DNA from: Polynucleobacter meluiroseus
GTDB lineage: Bacteria > Pseudomonadota > Gammaproteobacteria > Burkholderiales > Burkholderiaceae
Length of the DNA stretch: 64,000 bases
Direction: 5' to 3'
Assembly: GCA_945879115.1 (NCBI GenBank)
Contig: CAMDUR010000001.1
Span: forward strand, 62,001 to 126,000
The position numbers were made by a program, and so were the translations under genes. The notes under the pieces are model-generated. The model saw nothing but the letters and a program-made list of their open reading frames with translations, had not been told where the DNA came from and made no database searches. Positions 18,808 through 27,502 of this stretch are shown one piece after another. Every line of letters begins with the position of its first letter. Position 1 is the stretch's first letter.

Positions 18808-19701
18808 TTACAACAATGCTTTGAGTAATTTAGCCATTTCTGATGGATTACGTGTCACAGTAAAGCCACACTCTTCCATTACAGCTAATTTTGCATCAGC
18901 TGTATCAGCGCCACCAGAGATCAAGGCACCAGCGTGACCCATGCGCTTACCTGCAGGGGCTGTTACACCAGCAATAAAGCCTACTACTGGCTTTTTCATA
19001 TTAGCTTTGCACCAGCGAGCTGCATCAGCTTCATCCGGTCCGCCAATTTCACCAATCATAATCACCGCATCTGTATCTGGATCATCATTAAAGGCTCTCA
19101 TGATGTCAATATGCTTAAGACCATTAATTGGATCACCACCGATACCAACTGCTGAAGATTGACCAAGACCAATTTCTGTCAACTGAGCAACTGCTTCATA
19201 TGTCAATGTACCGGAGCGGCTTACTACACCAATACGGCCTTTACGATGAATATGTCCTGGCATGATGCCAATCTTGATTTCATCAGGGGTGATCAAACCT
19301 GGACAGTTTGGACCTAATAACAAAGTCTTTTTGCCACCCTTGGCTTCTTTAGCTGCCATCCTGTTACGAAGTTCCAACATGTCGCGGACAGGGATACCCT
19401 CTGTAATACAGATTGCTAAATCTAGGTCGGCTTCAACAGCTTCCCAAATCGCAGCACCAGCACCAGCTGGTGGTACGTAAATAACTGAAACCGTTGCACC
19501 TGTCTCGGCAGCAGCTTCTTTTACTGTTGCATAAATGGGAATATCAAAAATTCTTTCACCAGCCTTTTTGGGGTTGACGCCTGCAACAAAACATTCTTTG
19601 CCGTTAGCATATTCTTGACATTTTTCAGTATGGAACTGACCTGTTTTACCAGTGATACCTTGAGTAATTACTCGTGTGTTTTTATTAATTAGGATAGACA
19701 T
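18808..19701 (-). CDS. sucD: Succinyl-CoA synthetase alpha subunit
   Basis: Alpha subunit of the TCA-cycle enzyme that converts succinyl-CoA to succinate with ATP/GTP formation. The CoA-binding N-terminus (TRVITQGITGKTGQFHTE), the LLGPNCPGLITP segment and the active-site His loop GKRMGHAGALISGG are visible. Length is 297 residues. It follows sucC by 25 bp in one operon and ends at a strong terminator. Confidence 0.98.
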   Translation of the reverse strand: MSILINKNTRVITQGITGKTGQFHTEKCQEYANGKECFVAGVNPKKAGERIFDIPIYATVKEAAAETGATVSVIYVPPAGAGAAIWEAVEADLDLAICITEGIPVRDMLELRNRMAAKEAKGGKKTLLLGPNCPGLITPDEIKIGIMPGHIHRKGRIGVVSRSGTLTYEAVAQLTEIGLGQSSAVGIGGDPINGLKHIDIMRAFNDDPDTDAVIMIGEIGGPDEADAARWCKANMKKPVVGFIAGVTAPAGKRMGHAGALISGGADTADAKLAVMEECGFTVTRNPSEMAKLLKALL

Positions 19702-19726
19702 TTAATTTCCTTTCGTGGCCTGAGGC

Positions 19727-20887
19727 TTACTTAACTGCTGCAACAGCTTTAGTCGCTGCTTCAGCCATCGTGTCTGCACTAATAATCGGCAGGCCAGATT
19801 CAGCCAACATTTTCTTACCAAGCACTTCATTAGTACCTTTCATACGAACAACTAAAGGCACGCTTAAGTTCACCGCTTTACAGGCCGTAATCACACCATC
19901 AGCAATCACATCACACTTCATGATGCCGCCGAAAATGTTAACTAAGATTGCTTTAACGTCTTTATTCTTCAACATGATTTTGAATGCTTCAGTTACTTTT
20001 TCTGCAGTAGCACCACCACCAACATCCAAGAAGTTTGCTGGTTCACCACCAAATAACTTAATTGTGTCCATCGTGGCCATGGCTAAACCTGCCCCGTTAA
20101 CTAAACAGCCAATATTGCCATCTAGAGAGATATAAGCTAGATCGAATTTAGAAGCTTCCACCTCAGCTGGATCTTCTTCGTCTAAGTCGCGATAAGCAAC
20201 GATTTCTGGATGGCGAAATAATGCATTTGGGTCAAAATTGAACTTAGCATCTAAAGCTTTGATGCCGCCATTACCCTCAAGAATCAATGGATTGATTTCA
20301 ACCAATGATGCATCGGTATCCATATAGACTTTGTATAGATTTTGTAACACCGCTTTTGCCTGTGCTTGAGAAGCTTCAGGAACACCAATACCTTGGGCTA
20401 GCTTAGTGGCGTCAGCATCTGTTAAACCAATTAGTGGGTTGACAAATACTTTGATAATTTTTTCCGGAGTCGAAGCGGCAACCTCTTCAATATCCATGCC
20501 ACCTTCGCTTGATGCCATCACAACCACCGATTGTGTTGCACGGTCAGTCAAAAGCCCAACGTAATATTCTTTTTTGATGTCGGCACCGTCTTCAACTAAT
20601 AAGCGACGAACCTTTTGACCTTCAGGTCCAGTTTGATGAGTCTTTAACTGCATACCCATGATCTGAGAAGCGTAAGTCTTTACTTCATCAAGACTCTTGG
20701 CTACTTTAACGCCGCCACCTTTACCACGACCACCAGCATGTATCTGAGCTTTAACCACCCAAACCGGTCCACCTAATTTTTTAGCTGCTTCTACAGCTTC
20801 ATCAACACTGTGTGCTGGAATACCGTTTGGTACTGGTACATTGAACTGGCGTAAGATTTCCTTACCTTGATACTCATGGATCTTCAT
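19727..20887 (-). CDS. sucC: Succinyl-CoA synthetase beta subunit
   Basis: Beta subunit with an ATP-grasp domain at the N-terminus ([36 protein letters not shown]) and the [16 protein letters not shown] and [14 protein letters not shown] motifs of the C-terminal half. Length (386 residues) is normal. It heads the sucCD operon. The 111 bp upstream is AT-rich and should contain the promoter, but no clear -35/-10 pair was picked. Confidence 0.98.
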   Translation of the reverse strand: MKIHEYQGKEILRQFNVPVPNGIPAHSVDEAVEAAKKLGGPVWVVKAQIHAGGRGKGGGVKVAKSLDEVKTYASQIMGMQLKTHQTGPEGQKVRRLLVEDGADIKKEYYVGLLTDRATQSVVVMASSEGGMDIEEVAASTPEKIIKVFVNPLIGLTDADATKLAQGIGVPEASQAQAKAVLQNLYKVYMDTDASLVEINPLILEGNGGIKALDAKFNFDPNALFRHPEIVAYRDLDEEDPAEVEASKFDLAYISLDGNIGCLVNGAGLAMATMDTIKLFGGEPANFLDVGGGATAEKVTEAFKIMLKNKDVKAILVNIFGGIMKCDVIADGVITACKAVNLSVPLVVRMKGTNEVLGKKMLAESGLPIISADTMAEAATKAVAAVK

Positions 20888-20998
20888 TGAGACGTCCTCT
20901 TTAATAGTCGCAAAATTTTAATATTTGTAACTTACTTAACACTGTCTATTACGGCTTTTTATTAACCAAGCCAGCTATTATCGCTTTTTCGCTAAGTG

Positions 20999-21577
20999 TC
21001 AGGACTTTTTTCTGGGATTTTTATCAACTACAGGGGTTCCAAACCATGCTGGATGGTAGTTTTTAACAGCCTCACCGTCTGTTCTTAAGGCGTGACAACC
21101 GTTCAACTGAAATGGTATTTGACCGCTCACTTGATCAGTTATTTTAAATCCTTCACCAAGAAAGCTCTGAATGGCAACAGTTGGAAAAACAGAACATAGT
21201 TCAGTTATATGCGAGCAACCAGATACTCCCGAATAAAGATCTTTTATGGCTATACGAAAGCCTTTAACTAAGTTAAGACCAACTAACTTCTTATATTCAG
21301 GTTCGATTTTGTTGCAATACTGCTCATAAGGGGCAGCATGAGTTACGGCTTTAGCATCCAAAATATTAAAGCTGGCATCGATAGTTATACAAAGCGTCAT
21401 GTCATGAATTGCATCACCACTTTTTCGAATACCAGAGCACAGGGTAAAGTCTTTACTTTTGGTATCCAATAAATTCGCCTCAAGATCCCATAATCCATCC
21501 TCACGCAAAAATGCTTGAGTAGTGATTTTTCTTGTGTGTATTAGCTTGCGTGATACAGAAGTTAGTAGATTTGTCAT
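20999..21577 (-). CDS. DUF2889 domain-containing protein
   Basis: 192-residue protein matching the DUF2889 family by pattern: an early RKLIHTRKITTQAFLREDGLWDLEANL-type strand region, several conserved Cys/His (SGIRKSGDAIHDM, VSGCSHITELC) and a C-terminal LNGCHALRTDGEAVKNYHPAWF. No signal peptide or membrane segment is visible. It is consistently found between recX and sucC in Burkholderiales, as here. The function is unknown. The spaced Cys and His residues could bind a metal, which is inference only. Confidence 0.85.
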   Translation of the reverse strand: MTNLLTSVSRKLIHTRKITTQAFLREDGLWDLEANLLDTKSKDFTLCSGIRKSGDAIHDMTLCITIDASFNILDAKAVTHAAPYEQYCNKIEPEYKKLVGLNLVKGFRIAIKDLYSGVSGCSHITELCSVFPTVAIQSFLGEGFKITDQVSGQIPFQLNGCHALRTDGEAVKNYHPAWFGTPVVDKNPRKKS

Positions 21578-21594
21578 GATTGAAGTCTACACCA

Positions 21595-21617
21595 CTTAAT
21601 CATCAGAAATGATTAAG
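21595..21617 (-). repeat. 9-bp hairpin between recX and the DUF2889 gene
   Basis: CTTAATCAT and its complement flank a 5-base CAGAA loop, just 3' of recX on the minus strand. No U-tract follows, so it may only slow transcription or protect the recA-recX mRNA end. Confidence 0.45.
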
Positions 21618-21622
21618 GACTT

Positions 21623-22096
21623 CTAATCGAATAGATCGTCTGGGGGTAAGTAGCGCCCAGTAATGATTTTTGAAACTTGATCTAAAGGGAACCCTTTAGA
21701 AACCAAATAGCGCATTTGCTTTGCTCTATCTTTCTGATCAACAGGAACGAGACCATCAAATTTTTTCTGCCATAAATCGTGGGCGCGCTGAGCATCGCTT
21801 TCTTTTAAACCATCTTTAAGACGGCTAACAGTTTCTTGATCGATACCATTTTGCTTTAACTCATCAACAATTCTTCGACTTCCATAGCGCTCAGACTTTC
21901 GCCTCACAAGACCCTCAGCAAATCGCTCATCTGATAACCACTCTTGTTTTTGAAGTTTGAGTAATAACTCATCTAACTCTGATTCAGATTCTGCAAAAGG
22001 CAAGAGCTTCTTGCGAAGCTCTTGAAGACTTTGCTCTCTTCTTGATAAAAATCTAAGAGCACGCCCCATTAAACTTGGGGCGGGCTTCTTAGGCAT
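21623..22096 (-). CDS. recX: Regulatory protein RecX
   Basis: Small helical modulator that binds RecA filaments and blocks their extension. Typical RecX helices are visible: [51 protein letters not shown], and a terminal [16 protein letters not shown]. Length is 157 residues. Its start overlaps the recA end by 8 bp, which should give low coupled expression from the SOS-controlled recA promoter. Confidence 0.95.
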   Translation of the reverse strand: MPKKPAPSLMGRALRFLSRREQSLQELRKKLLPFAESESELDELLLKLQKQEWLSDERFAEGLVRRKSERYGSRRIVDELKQNGIDQETVSRLKDGLKESDAQRAHDLWQKKFDGLVPVDQKDRAKQMRYLVSKGFPLDQVSKIITGRYLPPDDLFD

Positions 22097-23189
22097 CTGC
22101 CGGCTCTTTGGCTGTTATAGGGTCACCGCCTTTAACGCCTAATTTCTCACGAACCCTTGCTTCAATTTCTTTAGAAATCTCTGGATTCTCTTTTAAGAAT
22201 TCACGTGCATTATCTTTACCTTGACCTACACGGTCGCCTTTGTAGCTGTACCAAGCACCTGATTTTTCAACGATGTCACATTCAACGCCTAAATCAATAA
22301 TCTCACCATGGCGCGAGATACCTTCACCGTACATGATGTCAAAAATGGCTTCTCTAAATGGTGGCGAGACTTTATTCTTTACTACTTTCACGCGAGTTTC
22401 GTTACCTACGATATCGTCACCTTTTTTGATACTACCAATACGGCGAATATCTAGACGCATAGAAGCATAGAATTTCAACGCATTACCACCAGTAGTTGTT
22501 TCTGGAGATCCGAACATCACACCAATCTTCATACGAATTTGGTTAATGAAGATCACCATTGAATTTGTTCGCTTGATAGTTCCAGTCAATTTACGTAATG
22601 CTTGACTCATTAAACGAGCTTGTAAACCTGGTAATGAATCACCCATATCACCCTCAATCTCAGCACGAGGAACAAGTGCCGCGACTGAGTCAATAACGAT
22701 GAGGTCAATAGAGCCAGAACGCACAAGCGCATCAGCAATCTCTAAAGCTTGCTCACCTGTATCAGGTTGAGAAATTAATAAATTATTAACATCTACACCT
22801 AACTTAGCGGCATATTGAACATCTAGGGCGTGTTCAGCATCAATAAATGCACATGTACCACCCAGTTTTTGCATCTCTGCTACTGCGTGGAGCGTTAGAG
22901 TCGTTTTACCTGAAGACTCGGGACCATAAATCTCAATAACACGACCACGGGCCAGACCACCGACCCCAAGAGCGATGTCCAAACCTAGTGATCCGCTTGA
23001 CACAACTTGGATATCTTGACCAATGTCGCTATCTCCAAGGCGCATGATGGAACCTTTGCCAAACTGCTTCTCTATCTGCGCAAGGGCTGCATTTAATGCT
23101 TTTTGCTTCTCTGAGCTCATGCCCTCTATATCGGCAGGGGCTGATCCTGATCCCGATTCAGATCTTGATTTCTTCTTTTGGTCTTCCAT
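22089..23189 (-). CDS. recA: Recombinase RecA
   Basis: Strand-exchange ATPase and co-protease for LexA cleavage. The Walker A motif [10 protein letters not shown] (about 89-98), [15 protein letters not shown] with Walker B, and the DNA-binding loops ([42 protein letters not shown]) are intact. Length is 366 residues. The N-terminus carries about 20 extra hydrophilic Lys/Ser/Gly-rich residues compared with E. coli. An AAGGA ribosome site at the right distance supports the start at 23189, although a Met at residue 24 is an alternative. A LexA-type operator lies upstream. Confidence 0.98.
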   Translation of the reverse strand: MEDQKKKSRSESGSGSAPADIEGMSSEKQKALNAALAQIEKQFGKGSIMRLGDSDIGQDIQVVSSGSLGLDIALGVGGLARGRVIEIYGPESSGKTTLTLHAVAEMQKLGGTCAFIDAEHALDVQYAAKLGVDVNNLLISQPDTGEQALEIADALVRSGSIDLIVIDSVAALVPRAEIEGDMGDSLPGLQARLMSQALRKLTGTIKRTNSMVIFINQIRMKIGVMFGSPETTTGGNALKFYASMRLDIRRIGSIKKGDDIVGNETRVKVVKNKVSPPFREAIFDIMYGEGISRHGEIIDLGVECDIVEKSGAWYSYKGDRVGQGKDNAREFLKENPEISKEIEARVREKLGVKGGDPITAKEPADA

Positions 23190-23234
23190 AATCGTCCTTA
23201 TTCAAAATTAGGTGTTTTTTGATATATTTAAATC

Positions 23235-23250
23235 TACAGTAATTACTGTA
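23235..23250. repeat. Perfect 16-bp palindrome next to the LexA box
   Basis: TACAGTAATTACTGTA is self-complementary and shares its right half (TACTGTA) with the LexA box at 23244-23263, so three CTG/CAG half-sites lie in 30 bp. Confidence 0.8.
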
Positions 23251-23263
23251 TATAAAAACAGTA
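23244..23263 (-). promoter_or_regulatory. LexA (SOS) box of recA
   Basis: The 20 bp have the form TACTG-N10-CAGTA with an AT-only spacer (TATATAAAAA), an almost exact match to the gamma/betaproteobacterial LexA consensus. It overlaps the proposed recA -10 and spacer, as expected for direct repression. The start codon of recA is 55 bases downstream. Confidence 0.92.
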
Positions 23264-23273
23264 CTCTATGCAA
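23245..23273 (-). promoter_or_regulatory. Candidate recA promoter
   Basis: On the minus strand TTGCAT (23273-23268) and TACAGT (23250-23245) are 17 bp apart, matching the -35 and -10 hexamers at 4/6 each. The LexA box covers the spacer and -10. This is inferred from consensus and context. Confidence 0.6.
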
Positions 23274-23375
23274 GGAATTTCTTTTCCTTGATAGAATATC
23301 CATTAAAACGCCCTATTTTGTTATATTCAATCAGTAAAGTTCTAATAACTAGTAGGTTTTTGCTGAAAAGGTTGT

Positions 23376-24095
23376 ATGAGAATACTGATAGCTGAAGATG
23401 ATAACGTACTAGCTGACGGGCTTACACGCTCATTACGACAATCTGGTTATGCGGTTGACCACGTTAAGGACGGCCATTCTGCGGATTTAGCCCTTTCTGC
23501 CCAAGCTTTTGATTTGCTGATTCTTGACTTGGGATTGCCAAAAATGTCAGGTATTGAGGTTTTAAAGCGCCTCAGATCAAGAAATTCAATGCTACCAGTC
23601 TTAATTTTGACTGCCGCTGACTCTACTGAGGAGCGTGTAAAAGGGCTGGACCTTGGTGCTGATGACTACATGGCAAAACCTTTTGCCTTATCCGAGCTTG
23701 AGGCGCGTGTTAGAGCATTAACTAGGCGTGGTACTGGAGGCGGCCCAACGCTTGTTAAGCATGGGCCTCTTCAGTTCGATCAGGTCGGGCGTGTTGCTTT
23801 TATTGACGAAAAAATGCTGGAACTCTCAGCCAGAGAGTTGGGCTTACTAGAAGTTCTGCTCAAACGAGTAGGTCGATTGGTATCAAAAGATCAATTAGTT
23901 GATCATCTCTGCGAATGGGGCGAAGAAGTCAGTAACAACGCCATTGAGGTTTATGTTCATCGCCTGCGGAAGAAAATTGAAGTAGGCGGTATCAGAATTG
24001 CAACCATAAGGGGTCTTGGATACTGTCTTGAGAAATTTCAAGCGCCTACCCCGGCGGTTAATCTAGCAAACCCTGCTCAAGATCCTAACGCCTAA
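23376..24095 (+). CDS. OmpR/TctD-family response regulator
   Basis: 239-residue two-component regulator. The receiver domain has EDD near residues 7-9, the phosphoacceptor Asp51 in LILDLGLPKMSG and Lys101 in DDYMAKPF. A winged-helix DNA-binding domain follows (LSARELGLLEVLLKRVGRLVSK ... SNNAIEVYVHRLRKKI ... IRGLGYCLE). It sits 8 bp upstream of its kinase and diverges from recA across 186 bp. TctD/QseB-like regulators often control carboxylate transport, and the DUF4212 gene downstream points the same way. The target is inferred. Confidence 0.95.
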   Translation: MRILIAEDDNVLADGLTRSLRQSGYAVDHVKDGHSADLALSAQAFDLLILDLGLPKMSGIEVLKRLRSRNSMLPVLILTAADSTEERVKGLDLGADDYMAKPFALSELEARVRALTRRGTGGGPTLVKHGPLQFDQVGRVAFIDEKMLELSARELGLLEVLLKRVGRLVSKDQLVDHLCEWGEEVSNNAIEVYVHRLRKKIEVGGIRIATIRGLGYCLEKFQAPTPAVNLANPAQDPNA

Positions 24096-24103
24096 GTCAT
24101 AAC

Positions 24104-25594
24104 ATGGGAGACGTTCACCCCGCTATTGATGTGGAGCTTAAGAAGCTACTACCTCCGGAATCTTATGAACTACGCCCTAACGATAGGGATTCCAGATCCT
24201 TATTTGGGGAAATATTAGATTGGATGCTAGCGCCACTTCTACTTTTATGGCCTATGAGTATTGCAGTCACTTATCTTGTTGCTCAGTCAATCGCCAATGC
24301 TCCGTTTGACCGAAGCTTAGAAAATAGCGTTCAAGCTATTGGCGAACAAATTAAAAGAGTTGATGGTCGAATTTCCCTCACTTTGCCAATGGCGGCCAGA
24401 AAAATTTTACGCGCCGATGAAAGCGATACGATTTATTTTCAGGTTATTGGTTATAACGGTGAACTTATTGCTGGAGATAAAGATTTACCACTTCCGATAG
24501 AGGGAGAGTCACTTCAAATTGGGGTTACCACTTTTCGGGATAGTCGCGTCAATGGAGATGAGGTAAGGATTGCCAGTACTCAAGTCACGCTCGATGTTAA
24601 TGAACCTACAAAAGTATTACTCGTTCAGGTAGCTGAAACCCTTGAAAAAAGAGCGCAGCTTGCCAATGAAATTATTAAAGGCGTGATTCTTCCCCAATTC
24701 ATCATCCTTCCAATTGTTGTTATGCTCGTATGGTTTGGACTAACACGGGGATTGGCTCCGCTAAATGCTTTGCAAAACCGTATTAAAAAGCGTCGAGTAG
24801 ATGACACCAGTCCAATTGAAGAACGCGCGGCACCTCTAGAAATCATGCCTTTAATTTCTAGCTTTAATGATGTTCTTTATCAGTTAGAAGATTCGGTTCT
24901 CTCTCAAAAGCGATTTATTGCGGATGCTGCTCATCAACTCAAAACGCCACTGGCAGGCCTTCGCATGCAGGCCGAACTGGCCCAAAGAGGAAGTAGCCCT
25001 GAAGAACTTCAGAGATCTCTTGAGCAAATATCTGACAGCTCCATGAGAGCAACTCGTTTAGTCCAACAACTCTTATCTCTAGCTCGTATGGAGAACCTTA
25101 CTAACACTAATGAAAAAATTCTGATTGATCTATCTGTCGAGGCTGCACAAGCTACTAAACATTGGCTCAATGCAGCATGGGAAAAAAATATTGACCTTGG
25201 TTACGAGGCACGCGATGAGGATTTACAAATATTTGGCAATCCGGTCATGTTGAAAGAGTTATTTAATAACTTAATTGATAACGCCATTAAATATACGCCA
25301 GCTCATGGGCATATAACTGTCGATGTTAGACATTCTAATCAGGTTAATCTGCTTGTTATTGAGGTAAAAGATACGGGGCCAGGAATACCGCCTGAAGAAC
25401 GTCAACGAGTTTTAGAGCGCTTCTATAGGGTCTTAGGAAGTGATGTGGAGGGTAGTGGTCTTGGACTTGCGATCGTCAAAGAAATTGCTACTCAGCATGG
25501 CGGGAAATTAGAAATACTTGAATACTTCTATGACGAAGATCGCTCTAAATATGGCACTTGTATGAGAGTCTACCTTCCAGTGGGTAATGCATGA
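24104..25594 (+). CDS. Sensor histidine kinase, TctE-like
   Basis: 496-residue inner-membrane kinase partnered with the regulator upstream. It has a cytoplasmic N-terminal tail of about 40 residues, a first membrane segment (MLAPLLLLWPMSIAVTYLVA), a periplasmic 2CSK_N-like sensor domain of about 130 residues, and a second segment (LPQFIILPIVVMLVWFGL). HisKA follows with His277 in DAAHQLKTPLAGLR, then the ATPase motifs NLIDNAIKYTP, DTGPGIP and GSGLGLAIVKEIA. Its TGA overlaps the ATG of the DUF4212 gene (ATGA), so the three genes form one operon. Confidence 0.95.
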   Translation: MGDVHPAIDVELKKLLPPESYELRPNDRDSRSLFGEILDWMLAPLLLLWPMSIAVTYLVAQSIANAPFDRSLENSVQAIGEQIKRVDGRISLTLPMAARKILRADESDTIYFQVIGYNGELIAGDKDLPLPIEGESLQIGVTTFRDSRVNGDEVRIASTQVTLDVNEPTKVLLVQVAETLEKRAQLANEIIKGVILPQFIILPIVVMLVWFGLTRGLAPLNALQNRIKKRRVDDTSPIEERAAPLEIMPLISSFNDVLYQLEDSVLSQKRFIADAAHQLKTPLAGLRMQAELAQRGSSPEELQRSLEQISDSSMRATRLVQQLLSLARMENLTNTNEKILIDLSVEAAQATKHWLNAAWEKNIDLGYEARDEDLQIFGNPVMLKELFNNLIDNAIKYTPAHGHITVDVRHSNQVNLLVIEVKDTGPGIPPEERQRVLERFYRVLGSDVEGSGLGLAIVKEIATQHGGKLEILEYFYDEDRSKYGTCMRVYLPVGNA

Positions 25595-25830
25595 AAAATA
25601 CTTGGTTTAAAAACAAACGTTTGACTAAAACTCTTATTTTGATTTGGTTTTTAACCACTCTTTTAGTTGGACTCTCGCCAGAATTCCTAAGATTTTCATT
25701 CTTCGGATGGGAGTTCACTTATTGGTGGGGAGCTCAAGGAGCTCTCTTTATTTATTTAGCGATTATTTGGGTATACGCGCACAAAATGCATACCTATGAA
25801 AAAAATGATGCCAAACCAACTGATCTATGA
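25591..25830 (+). CDS. DUF4212 protein, small partner of a sodium/solute symporter
   Basis: 79-residue protein with two hydrophobic segments: TLILIWFLTTLLVGLSPEFL and FTYWWGAQGALFIYLAIIWVYA. The FFGWEFTYWWGAQGALFIYL region matches the DUF4212 pattern. Members usually lie directly before a VC_2705-type sodium/solute symporter and are thought to be its small subunit. Here no symporter follows; the next 400 bp hold at most one tiny opposite-strand gene. It overlaps the kinase stop by 4 bp, so it is made with the two-component system. It could serve a symporter elsewhere or be the remnant of a lost operon. Confidence 0.87.
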   Translation: MKNTWFKNKRLTKTLILIWFLTTLLVGLSPEFLRFSFFGWEFTYWWGAQGALFIYLAIIWVYAHKMHTYEKNDAKPTDL

Positions 25831-25858
25831 GCAGATTTAAAAATATCAAAATACTTTA

Positions 25859-26032
25859 TTAGTTATATAAGTAATAGGGTATCGCAATCAACATACTGAT
25901 AATCGTTCCGTACACCCATGCCCCTTTAATCAAAGCAACAAAAGTAATAATCTTAGCCTTTTTGACAAGATAAAAATAAGTGATAAGTAAACCTAAAAAG
26001 TTACTTATGCTGAAAATGATGAAGTAGTCCAT
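25859..26032 (-). CDS. Possible 57-residue membrane protein
   Basis: A short frame on the minus strand encodes 57 residues with two hydrophobic stretches: YFIIFSISNFLGLLITYFYL, then a KKAK turn, and WVYGTIISMLIAIPYYLYN. The pattern of two helices with a basic turn is that of a small inner-membrane protein. A GGAT stretch lies about 7 bases before the ATG. The stop is 28 bp from the DUF4212 stop, tail to tail. No family was recognised. The AT-rich surroundings mean chance cannot be excluded. Confidence 0.5.
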   Translation of the reverse strand: MDYFIIFSISNFLGLLITYFYLVKKAKIITFVALIKGAWVYGTIISMLIAIPYYLYN

Positions 26033-26233
26033 ATTTAATCCAATCTGTTGAATCTAGATGATATCGTGAACTACAATTAATCAAAGTCGCAACCAAGAGT
26101 TAGCTCAAAAAATAATCATTCAATAGAAGTCTTGAGCTTAATAATGATGGCCTATTAACCATGATAGTTAAACGGGCAATCTGTGGCTTTTTGTTTTCAT
26201 TGCACAATACTGAAATAACTTTGATAGAAATTT
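26033..26233. other. Intergenic region with no clear gene
   Basis: About 200 bp between the small membrane frame and the DUF6352-like gene. No convincing frame, tRNA or terminator hairpin is seen. A TTGCAC near 26201 followed by a poor -10 could serve the downstream gene, but the match is weak. Confidence 0.5.
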
Positions 26234-27250
26234 ATGCGCACATACTGGCCCAATAGTAATTACCAACATTTATCGATTAACGCTGACCGTCAATTAATTG
26301 TTACTGATGACTTTCTTCGCTCCTATTTAAATAGGCCGGAGTTAGCCCTCATAGCCGAGTCCTGCTCACAAGAGCAAGCTGTTCACCAAATGCTCTTGGA
26401 TAACCCGCGCGTACCTATTAATGTTGCCGATATTAAAAAAATGGCCGACCAAGATATCCAAGTAAATTATGAAATTTGGTTAAGATTTCGCGATAAATTA
26501 GTTCAGGCTAAATCCATTGAGAGTTTTTACTTAAGCTTATTTCAAGGTGGCGGCGTTGATGTACCTCCACTATTCGTTGACCAACTGACGCAAATACTTT
26601 GTCAACATCTATTAGGTGAAGAGCCTTCAGCCTTGGACGCTAGGGCAGCAGAGCTATTATTTAGAATGCAGAAAATTACGATCACAGACGATGGTCACAT
26701 CATGTCAGCTGATCAAGAAATAGTTGAGAGATATGCAGAAACTGGTGGATTTGGAAGTATTGGCGAATTATTAAAACAAAACTCTGTCCCGCTTAGGACC
26801 ATTGATCTTGATGTTTTAACATCAGATAATTCAGAAGAATACTGGGGACAAAATGAAAGCCGCAATTTTGTGTTGCAACTTAATTTCGATCAAGATGGCA
26901 TCGCGGCACTTTCCAAACTCTTAGAAAAATGGATAGCTCACTTCCATGGTATTAAAGTCAAGATCACTCCTCAGGGACAGATTACAGACTCCAAATGGTC
27001 TTGGCATATTGGTCTTGATGTCACTGCAACAGAGATTTTGAACGCTTTATACAAAGGACAATCTGTAGATAACACTAAATTGGCTCAAGTACTTTGCTTG
27101 TTCAAACTAGAGTTCATCGATCAAGGTCGGATGATGAAAGAAGTTATGGGAAAGCCTATTTACCTCGCTATGGCTCACGATGCAGATAAATGTTTGAAAT
27201 TTAAGCCTCAAAACCTGTTAATTAACTTGCCATTGGCTGAAGCGTCTTAA
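26234..27250 (+). CDS. Conserved hypothetical protein, DUF6352-like
   Basis: 338 residues, acidic, soluble, with no signal peptide or membrane segment. The start MRTYWPNSNYQHLSINADRQ, then LIVTDDFLRSYLNRPELAL, resembles the DUF6352 family of Burkholderiales, recognised by pattern only. The N-terminal half is helical, and the C-terminal part alternates strands (RNFVLQLNFDQDGIAALSKLLEKWIAHFHGI). No catalytic motif could be recognised. It precedes a tRNA gene and appears to be a single-gene unit. The function is unknown. Confidence 0.75.
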   Translation: MRTYWPNSNYQHLSINADRQLIVTDDFLRSYLNRPELALIAESCSQEQAVHQMLLDNPRVPINVADIKKMADQDIQVNYEIWLRFRDKLVQAKSIESFYLSLFQGGGVDVPPLFVDQLTQILCQHLLGEEPSALDARAAELLFRMQKITITDDGHIMSADQEIVERYAETGGFGSIGELLKQNSVPLRTIDLDVLTSDNSEEYWGQNESRNFVLQLNFDQDGIAALSKLLEKWIAHFHGIKVKITPQGQITDSKWSWHIGLDVTATEILNALYKGQSVDNTKLAQVLCLFKLEFIDQGRMMKEVMGKPIYLAMAHDADKCLKFKPQNLLINLPLAEAS

Positions 27251-27314
27251 TTTAAAAAAGCTTTATTAATCCTCTTACCAAACCCCGAAGATGGGTGAAA
27301 TAGTGGAAATAAGC

Positions 27315-27320
27315 TATAAT
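27315..27320 (+). promoter_or_regulatory. -10 element of the tRNA gene
   Basis: A perfect TATAAT ends 10 bases before the tRNA 5' end. The -35 region (TGGGTG) is a poor match. Confidence 0.6.
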
Positions 27321-27330
27321 TTCAGTCTTT

Positions 27331-27407
<77 letters not shown>

Positions 27408-27414
27408 AATACTC

Positions 27415-27447
27415 AATAGCCCACCTAGGTGGGCTATTTTCTTTTCT
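27415..27447 (+). terminator. Intrinsic terminator of the tRNA transcript
   Basis: A 24-bp perfect palindrome (AATAGCCCAC, CTAG, GTGGGCTATT) begins 8 bases after the CCA end and runs into TTTTCTTTT. Confidence 0.92.
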
Positions 27448-27502
27448 AGCATTGAGATGTATGCTCAAACCATATAAAAAAATCAATCTATTAAGGATAA
27501 AA

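Noticed and set aside
19770-20135. A 121-codon plus-strand frame opposite sucC
   Set aside because: Antisense to a well-conserved gene. Its composition follows from the codon use of sucC.
20888-20998. Possible terminator between the DUF2889 gene and sucC
   Set aside because: Only a 5-bp GGCTT/AAGCC pair with a 10-base loop and no U-tract, too weak to call.
27452-27502. Earlier in-frame start for the DsrE-like gene
   Set aside because: AAGGA precedes the ATG at 27503, and the signal peptide begins there.
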